Assembly: GCA_036782775.1 (NCBI GenBank)
Contig: DAIPYJ010000036.1
Coordinates: 1-26,483 of the forward strand
From: CF-13 sp036782775
GTDB taxonomy: Bacteria > Chloroflexota > Dormibacteria > CF-121
Direction of reading: 5' to 3'
Length of the DNA: 26,483 bases
Position numbers and translations under genes: made by a program. Numbering within the stretch: position 1 is the stretch's first letter; every line of letters starts with the position of its first letter. The notes under the pieces were generated by a model. The model was not told the DNA's origin and made no database searches. It worked only from the letters and a program-made list of their open reading frames with translations. Shown here piece after piece: positions 23,173-26,483 of the stretch.

Positions 23173-24068
23173 TTCTCGTGGCAGGCGGCACCGGCCGCCT
23201 CGGAACCAGGGTCGTCGAACTGCTGCTAGCTCGGGGGCTCCCGGTTCGGGTGCTGACCCGCGATCGCAGCAGGGCGCGCCACCTGGCCGGTGCGCAGGTC
23301 GAGATCGTCGAGGGCGACGTCCGCGATTTGAACGCGGCCAGGCGAGCCGTCACCGGTGCTCGAACCGTGGTATCAGCGATTCAGGGATTCGCCGGAACCA
23401 GGGACGCCAGCCCGGCCACCGTCGATCGGGACGGCAATCGCAATCTCATCCACGCCGCCCGCGAGGCGAACGTCGAGCATTTCGTGTTGACGTCGGTCAA
23501 AGACGCCGCCCCTGACCACCCGATGGACCTGATGCGAATGAAGCACGCTGCCGAACAGGACCTGAAGGCCAGTGGACTGGCCTGGACGATCATCCGGCCG
23601 ACTGCTTATATGGAAACCTGGTGCGAAGTGCTTGGTCGTCCGCTTCTCGAGAAGGGTAAGACGCAGGTCTTCGGCAACGGTCGCAACCCGATCAACTGGG
23701 TCTCGGCATCCGATGTCGCTCGTTTCATCGAGCTGGCAATTTTGGACCCTGGCTTGCGACGTGAAGTGATCGATGTCGGTGGGCCAGAAAATCTCAGCAT
23801 GTCTGAGTTCGTCGATGTGTTCCGGAAGGAGGCAAGAGTGAGCGGGAAGGTCGGCAGCATACCACCGCTTGCGATGCGGCTAACGGCGATTGCGATGAGC
23901 CTCGTCAATCCGAGCCTGGCCAGGCAAATTCAGGCCGGCATTCTGATGGACACTTCACCTATGGCGTTTGACGCATCCTTGGTTTGGCGACGCCACCCTA
24001 CGATCCCAGTGACAAAGCTTGCCGATGTCGTCAGGCGAGACTTTGCGACTGCGCACGTGCGGATCTGA
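23169..24068 (+). CDS. NmrA-like NAD(P)-binding protein
   Basis: A 299-residue atypical short-chain dehydrogenase. The Rossmann motif GGTGRLG is at residues 6-12, followed by RVLTRDRSRARHL, VEGDVRD and VVSAIQG. The usual SDR catalytic YxxxK is not obvious, as in NmrA and similar redox sensors or reductases. INWVSASDVARFIELA and GGPENLSMSEFVDVF are typical of the family. It is coupled to the SnoaL-like gene. Codons become AT-richer toward the 3' end, which borders a recombinase remnant and an attachment site. Confidence 0.88.
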   Translation: MILVAGGTGRLGTRVVELLLARGLPVRVLTRDRSRARHLAGAQVEIVEGDVRDLNAARRAVTGARTVVSAIQGFAGTRDASPATVDRDGNRNLIHAAREANVEHFVLTSVKDAAPDHPMDLMRMKHAAEQDLKASGLAWTIIRPTAYMETWCEVLGRPLLEKGKTQVFGNGRNPINWVSASDVARFIELAILDPGLRREVIDVGGPENLSMSEFVDVFRKEARVSGKVGSIPPLAMRLTAIAMSLVNPSLARQIQAGILMDTSPMAFDASLVWRRHPTIPVTKLADVVRRDFATAHVRI

Positions 24069-24279
24069 TGCACTCACCCAATGCATCGTCATGCTTGAGA
24101 GCGAGATGTAAGACGGAATGGGCTTGCACACGCTCTGTGGCGAGGCCGGATTTCAAGAGCGAGGCGTAGGTCGAGGCGATCATCCAAGGCGTGAGCGAAC
24201 GCAGCGGTACCCTGCCCAGGTATGGAACGAATCGCCGGGACGTTTCCCCATATTGGCCACCTCCTGCTGGCCTCCACAA
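24063..24279 (-). pseudogene. tyrosine recombinase (integrase) remnant
   Basis: About 73 codons on the minus strand match the core-binding (SAM-like) domain of phage-type integrases: RFVPYLGRVPLRSLTP, then a helix with STYASLLKSGLATE and HSVLHLALKHDDALG (compare the usual IxPxLGxxxLxxLTPxxI...LxxxGLSxxTVxxxHxxLxxAL pattern). The N-terminal arm domain and the catalytic domain with the Arg-His-Tyr residues are missing. The similarity stops where the NmrA-like gene ends. It lies about 70 bases from the tRNA-Ser attachment site, on the side expected for an older, decayed insertion. Confidence 0.55.
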
Positions 24280-24285
24280 TGCGCT

Positions 24286-24309
24286 TTGCCAGTCAGGTTG
24301 CCAGTCAGC
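24286..24309. repeat. 12-bp tandem repeat, two copies
   Basis: TTGCCAGTCAGG is followed directly by TTGCCAGTCAGC, an 11 of 12 match. It lies between the integrase remnant and the tRNA fragment. It could be an integrase arm-type or excisionase binding site, or chance. Confidence 0.5.
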
Positions 24310-24348
24310 GCAGCGGCAGAGCTCGCTTCCAAGGCGCCAATCCGAATA

Positions 24349-24401
24349 CGGAGGGAGAGGGATTCGAACCCCCGAAGGCTTGCGCCTTAGTGGTTTTCAA
24401 G
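24349..24401 (-). tRNA. 3' part of tRNA-Ser(TGA), probable attachment site
   Basis: On the minus strand the sequence runs from the anticodon loop (CTTGAAA, anticodon TGA) through the 3' anticodon stem ACCAC, a class-II variable arm (AAGGC, GCAA loop, GCCTT), a T arm (GGGGG, TTCGAAT, CCCTC with one G-U pair), the acceptor 3' strand TCCCTCC and discriminator G; no CCA. The bases before the loop do not pair with ACCAC, and neither the D arm nor the 5' acceptor strand is present, so this is not a working tRNA. Such 3' fragments are left by tyrosine recombinases that use tRNA genes as attB. The geometry puts the element to the right. Confidence 0.75.
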
Positions 24402-24446
24402 TTTTCCGATCCGCCGCTGAATACGAAATCCGGGCCGACGGGCCAC

Positions 24447-24473
24447 TTCCTCAGTGGGGATTTTCCTCACTGG
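24447..24473. repeat. TTCCTCA direct repeats with hairpin near att
   Basis: TTCCTCAGTGG (24447-24457) and TTCCTCACTGG (24463-24473) repeat with a 16-base period, differing at one base. The same bases fold: CAGTGGGGA pairs with TCCTCACTG (24452-24472, one G-U pair, 3-nt loop). Spaced direct repeats close to an attachment core fit integrase arm or excisionase sites. Confidence 0.5.
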
Positions 24474-24486
24474 GTTGACGCCTTTA

Positions 24487-24510
24487 CCCAGCGGTGCAGC
24501 GCCCGCTGGG
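24487..24510 (+). terminator. possible terminator hairpin
   Basis: CCCAGCGG (24487-24494) and CCGCTGGG (24503-24510) form a perfect 8-bp stem with an 8-nt loop, followed by TCTTCTC. It could end transcription arriving from the left or insulate the element edge. Confidence 0.4.
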
Positions 24511-24670
24511 TCTTCTCACGCCGACCAACGTGCAGGCTAGCACGACCGCGAAAAAAGCGCCACTAAAAGTCGAATGGGCAGAAAACCGCTTGGGTTTCCG
24601 ATCGGGAGCACGGCGGAATTTACTGGTCGGCCCCCTTCATTGATCGCACTGGCCGAACTCCTAAGAATGA

Positions 24671-24686
24671 TCATCATCATCATCAT
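24671..24686. repeat. (TCA)n trinucleotide run, five in-frame TGA stops
   Basis: A TCA/TGA triplet run gives the minus-strand toxin gene five consecutive in-frame TGA codons (24685 down to 24671). In the next frame the same run reads as polyaspartate. It may be slippage-generated. Confidence 0.7.
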
Positions 24687-25588
24687 GGTGGCCGATCAGT
24701 GCTGTCCCAAGACCGGATGGCCGGATTCCAGATACCGCCCCGCACCTTATCTTGGAGGACAGCGTCGAGAAACTTGGCCGCGACGGAAAACGCGACGTCG
24801 AGGTCCGGGTCAATTCCCACCTGACGCGCCATTGCCCTGAATGGGGTCCGCCACTCGACTGGAGGCGCGGGCACTTTCGTCGGTGGTTCGTGTGTAGCTC
24901 GGCTCGTAAACACCGCACGGATCGCGGAGGCCAATTCAGCAGCTGGAATCGTGGTCGAGTCGGCAATCAGGACGAGATCGACGAGATCTTTCACTCGGCT
25001 GCTTGTCACTCCTCGTCTGCCGTACTTCTTCGTATACGCATGAAGTTTTTCAGCCACATGCTGGGCGATCGGCACCGCCGGAACGTTTACGCGAGGGATA
25101 TCGGCGAAATCGAGAAGGTCGAGGCCATCCAGGATTTCCGGTGAGCCGGCTGGCCGATCGCTGAAGCCCACGTCGACGATCATTTCATCGAACAGCCGGC
25201 CCGCGAGTTCGCAGCGCATCCGGAACCGGACCGCTGCTCCGTCTTCCCCCTCGTCTCGCCGCTCCATATCGGTCACCGCAAAGACGAAAAAGTCACCAAG
25301 CTCCACCGTTGTCGCCGCCAGCAGGTCACGTTGGGCGGACTCCGGATCATCTCCCCGCTGAATGTCGATGTCCATGGTGGTACGCGCCCTTTCCTGGAGG
25401 CGGAAATCAAGTGCCAGTGCTCCCTTAAGAAGCCAGCGGCCTGGGGCCACTTCCAAAAGCCGGGCCAGCAATCTGTCGAAGACGACTTCCTTTCTTAGCC
25501 TTGTTATGGAGACACCTCTCTGCCGAGATCGGCTGTTCAGTCTCGCTTCGAGGGCCGCTCGGAATGACGTGGCAGTGCTGTACTTCAG
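24683..25588 (-). CDS. AbiEii-family nucleotidyltransferase toxin (CTG start)
   Basis: A 301-residue toxin of type IV-like AbiE systems, proposed nucleotidyltransferases that halt growth in phage-infected cells. Seen: KGALALDFRL (55-64) and RTTMDIDI (69-76) as the nucleotidyltransferase core (the usual GG or GS pair reads KG-A), EKLHAY (180-185) and RVKDLVDL (198-205). The first conventional start, TTG 25471, would remove the family N-terminus. Reading upstream restores STATSFRAALEARL and RLRKEVVFDRLLARLL back to a CTG at 25588, whose CTGA overlaps the antitoxin stop; an in-frame TGA lies 16 codons before. Codons AGA, AGG, ATA and CTA are frequent, unlike the neighbours to the left. Confidence 0.9.
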   Translation of the reverse strand: MKYSTATSFRAALEARLNSRSRQRGVSITRLRKEVVFDRLLARLLEVAPGRWLLKGALALDFRLQERARTTMDIDIQRGDDPESAQRDLLAATTVELGDFFVFAVTDMERRDEGEDGAAVRFRMRCELAGRLFDEMIVDVGFSDRPAGSPEILDGLDLLDFADIPRVNVPAVPIAQHVAEKLHAYTKKYGRRGVTSSRVKDLVDLVLIADSTTIPAAELASAIRAVFTSRATHEPPTKVPAPPVEWRTPFRAMARQVGIDPDLDVAFSVAAKFLDAVLQDKVRGGIWNPAIRSWDSTDRPP

Positions 25589-26148
25589 GCGGTGCTCTCC
25601 GCCAAGGCAAGGGAAATCAGACGTTCAACCCGATCGCTTCGCTGCCGCGCCGCGCCGATCAGACCACTTCTCGATAGCAGGCCTTTTTGGAGAGCCATGG
25701 AGACGGCACGGCGGACTTGGTCAGGAGCGCCTCCAGCCTCAGTAAAGTCGAGGATCGATCTGGTTGGCGAGGTAATCGAGATCCCTTCACGCGTGATTAT
25801 TTCTTCTTTCGCGAGCGGCCGAGTCGTCGTGTGAATCTTGATACCCGGCCAAGCCTTCTGGTACCGCTTGGTCCTTGGGATCGTGACATGCACTTGATTC
25901 GGGATCGTGTCGACGAGCTGGAGCATGCTCAGCGCGCTCTCGTGAGACACAACAGATGCGTCGCCGACGGTGAGCCATGCGGCCATTATTTCCTCGGTAG
26001 GGGACGTTGGATACTGCCGAAGGCGGTATATGCCCTGACGGATTCTTACGAAGCGACCTTCCTTTGCATAGTGCGAGAGGAGGGAACGGCTGTAACCAGC
26101 AGCAGCAGCTTGTGGTGAAGTGAAATAGCCGTGTTGGCTTGATGCCAC
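25585..26148 (-). CDS. AbiEi-family antitoxin/repressor
   Basis: A 187-residue antitoxin. Residues 1-45 form a winged helix (GYFTSPQAAAAGYSRSLLSHY, then RIRQGIYRL), used in this family to bind and repress the operon promoter; the rest (SVVSHESALSMLQL, VHVTIPRTKR, SPTRSILDFTEAGG) is the AbiEi C-terminal domain that neutralises AbiEii. GTG 26148 is the only conventional start. The in-frame codons upstream (NEEHLFEV) also resemble the family, so the true start may be a rarer codon a few residues earlier. It precedes and overlaps the toxin gene by 4 bases. Confidence 0.9.
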   Translation of the reverse strand: MASSQHGYFTSPQAAAAGYSRSLLSHYAKEGRFVRIRQGIYRLRQYPTSPTEEIMAAWLTVGDASVVSHESALSMLQLVDTIPNQVHVTIPRTKRYQKAWPGIKIHTTTRPLAKEEIITREGISITSPTRSILDFTEAGGAPDQVRRAVSMALQKGLLSRSGLIGAARQRSDRVERLISLALAESTA

Positions 26149-26150
26149 TT

Positions 26151-26167
26151 CGAAGAGGTGCTCTTCG
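26151..26167. repeat. hairpin just upstream of the antitoxin start
   Basis: CGAAGAG (26151-26157) and CTCTTCG (26161-26167) form a perfect 7-bp stem with a GTG loop, 2 bases from the antitoxin GTG. It lies where a ribosome would bind and could control translation or be a second repressor site. The same bases encode protein-like residues if the start lies farther upstream. Confidence 0.4.
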
Positions 26168-26207
26168 TTAGGCCGTCTAGCGCGGTCCTGGTCTAGCTTC
26201 TTGATGG

Positions 26208-26247
26208 TGTCATGACATTATAGCCTGATATGTCATGGATATGCCAA
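26208..26247 (-). promoter_or_regulatory. abiE promoter and operator
   Basis: On the minus strand a perfect TATAAT lies at 26222-26217, with TTGGCA at 26247-26242 and a 19-nt spacer; transcription should start near 26210. A perfect 8-bp inverted repeat, CATGACAT (26211-26218) and ATGTCATG (26230-26237), brackets the -10, and TGTCATGACA (26208-26217) is itself a palindrome. AbiEi proteins are known to bind inverted repeats in their own promoter, so this is a good operator candidate. Confidence 0.65.
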
Positions 26248-26270
26248 ATAAGCTTTGACATTTTGCTGAC

Positions 26271-26483
26271 ATGGCAGACGCTCCGGTCATCGGTGAGCTC
26301 GAGCGCAAACACCCGGGATCCTCGGCGGGGCCTCTTCGGCGAAAAACGGCTGAGCCGATGCACTGGTTTGTGCGCCTCGGGATCGGCAACCAGGATGTCC
26401 TGGCGATGGCGTCGGCCATCCCCATCCGCAGGCACGCCAGCGTTGGACTAGAAAAGGCCGGGCCTTTCTTCTTGCAGGGCGAT
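26271..26483 (+). CDS. 5' part of an unrecognised gene (runs off the window)
   Basis: From ATG 26271 the frame stays open for 71 codons to the last base. The segment HWFVRLGIGNQDVLAMASA then RRHASVGLEKAGPFF looks like real protein with high-GC third positions, but I do not recognise the family. It is divergent from the abiE operon. CATTTT at 26259-26264 ends 6 nt before the ATG, again the leaderless spacing, and TTGACA lies at 26255-26260. It should be cargo of the element that begins at the tRNA fragment. Confidence 0.6.
   Translation, partial: MADAPVIGELERKHPGSSAGPLRRKTAEPMHWFVRLGIGNQDVLAMASAIPIRRHASVGLEKAGPFFLQGD

Larger units (their letters stand above)
24402..24682. other. non-coding stretch at the element edge
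   Basis: I find no credible gene here. The stretch holds direct repeats, two hairpins and the run of TGA triplets that ends the toxin gene. Several open frames cross it, but they derive from the tRNA sequence or have poor codon use. It looks like the recombination end of an integrated element. Confidence 0.5.

Noticed and set aside
24349..24401. tRNA-Ser interrupted by a group I intron
   Set aside because: No matching 5' half (acceptor strand, D arm) is found to the right within the window, and intron core sequences were not seen; a split by integration explains the fragment better.
24191..24566. Overlapping plus-strand open frames across the tRNA fragment
   Set aside because: Their GEGFEPPKA-like and GIRTPE-like peptides are the well-known false translation of tRNA-Ser sequence on the opposite strand.
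24661..24966. Minus-strand frame with polyaspartate tail
   Set aside because: It is the toxin gene read in the wrong frame, the Asp run coming from the TGA triplets.
26193..26435. Minus-strand frame upstream of the abiE promoter
   Set aside because: It crosses the predicted abiE promoter and is antisense to the better edge gene starting at 26271.

Overview
The window is GC-rich and gene-dense, with short intergenic gaps and many ATGA/GTGA-type start-stop overlaps. I see no rRNA, complete tRNA, CRISPR array or complete transposase. High GC, a cyanophycin gene set, PadR/DUF1048 and NB-ARC-type regulators, and several starts lying 6-8 nt after a -10-like box (apparent leaderless transcripts) suggest a soil terrabacterial lineage such as Chloroflexota, Dormibacterota or Actinomycetota. 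That placement is inference; no marker gene is present.

Layout. 1-452: the 3' end of an unrecognised gene and a gene-poor stretch. 453-6097: a nitrogen-storage block with cyanophycinase, cyanophycin synthetase, and a convergent CphA-like Mur ligase that lacks the ATP-grasp domain. 6151-7409: a minus-strand cluster of three small genes, two sharing an unrecognised 'PGE-D-EDA-HWV-VY-EL' module (one of them fused to an OmpR-type winged helix), plus a protein with a HisKA-like helix. 7486-10994: a chemotaxis-like module made of CheB, CheR-PAS-coiled coil-PAS, and a convergent CheB/zinc-ribbon gene broken by a -1 frameshift; no receptor, CheA or CheW is present. 11057-16822: metabolic and signalling genes (MBL-fold protein, DUF4287/DUF5655 protein, homocysteine methyltransferase, DUF2461 protein, GNAT acetyltransferase, TPR-adenylate cyclase). 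16847-20247: AHSA1/MarR divergent pair with a 23-bp palindromic operator, then a padR-DUF1048-drrA-drrB efflux operon behind a nested operator. 20301-24068: XRE/NB-ARC/TPR regulator divergent from a SnoaL-like/NmrA-like pair.

24063-26483 is an integration boundary. A minus-strand fragment matches the 3' part of tRNA-Ser(TGA) from the anticodon loop to the discriminator base and has no 5' half, as expected for an attachment site. A truncated tyrosine-recombinase remnant lies on its 3' side. On its 5' side, where the inserted element should lie, is an AbiEi/AbiEii toxin-antitoxin operon with its own promoter and inverted repeat, followed by an unrecognised partial gene. Codon use in the abiE genes (AGA, AGG, ATA, CTA) departs from the GC-rich pattern elsewhere.

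Two genes appear to start at CTG: padR, supported by a well-placed Shine-Dalgarno and family N-terminus, and the AbiEii toxin, supported by a CTGA overlap with the antitoxin stop and restored N-terminal family residues. Best candidates for something undescribed are the three-gene module cluster at 6151-7409 and the ATP-grasp-less CphA-like ligase beside it.
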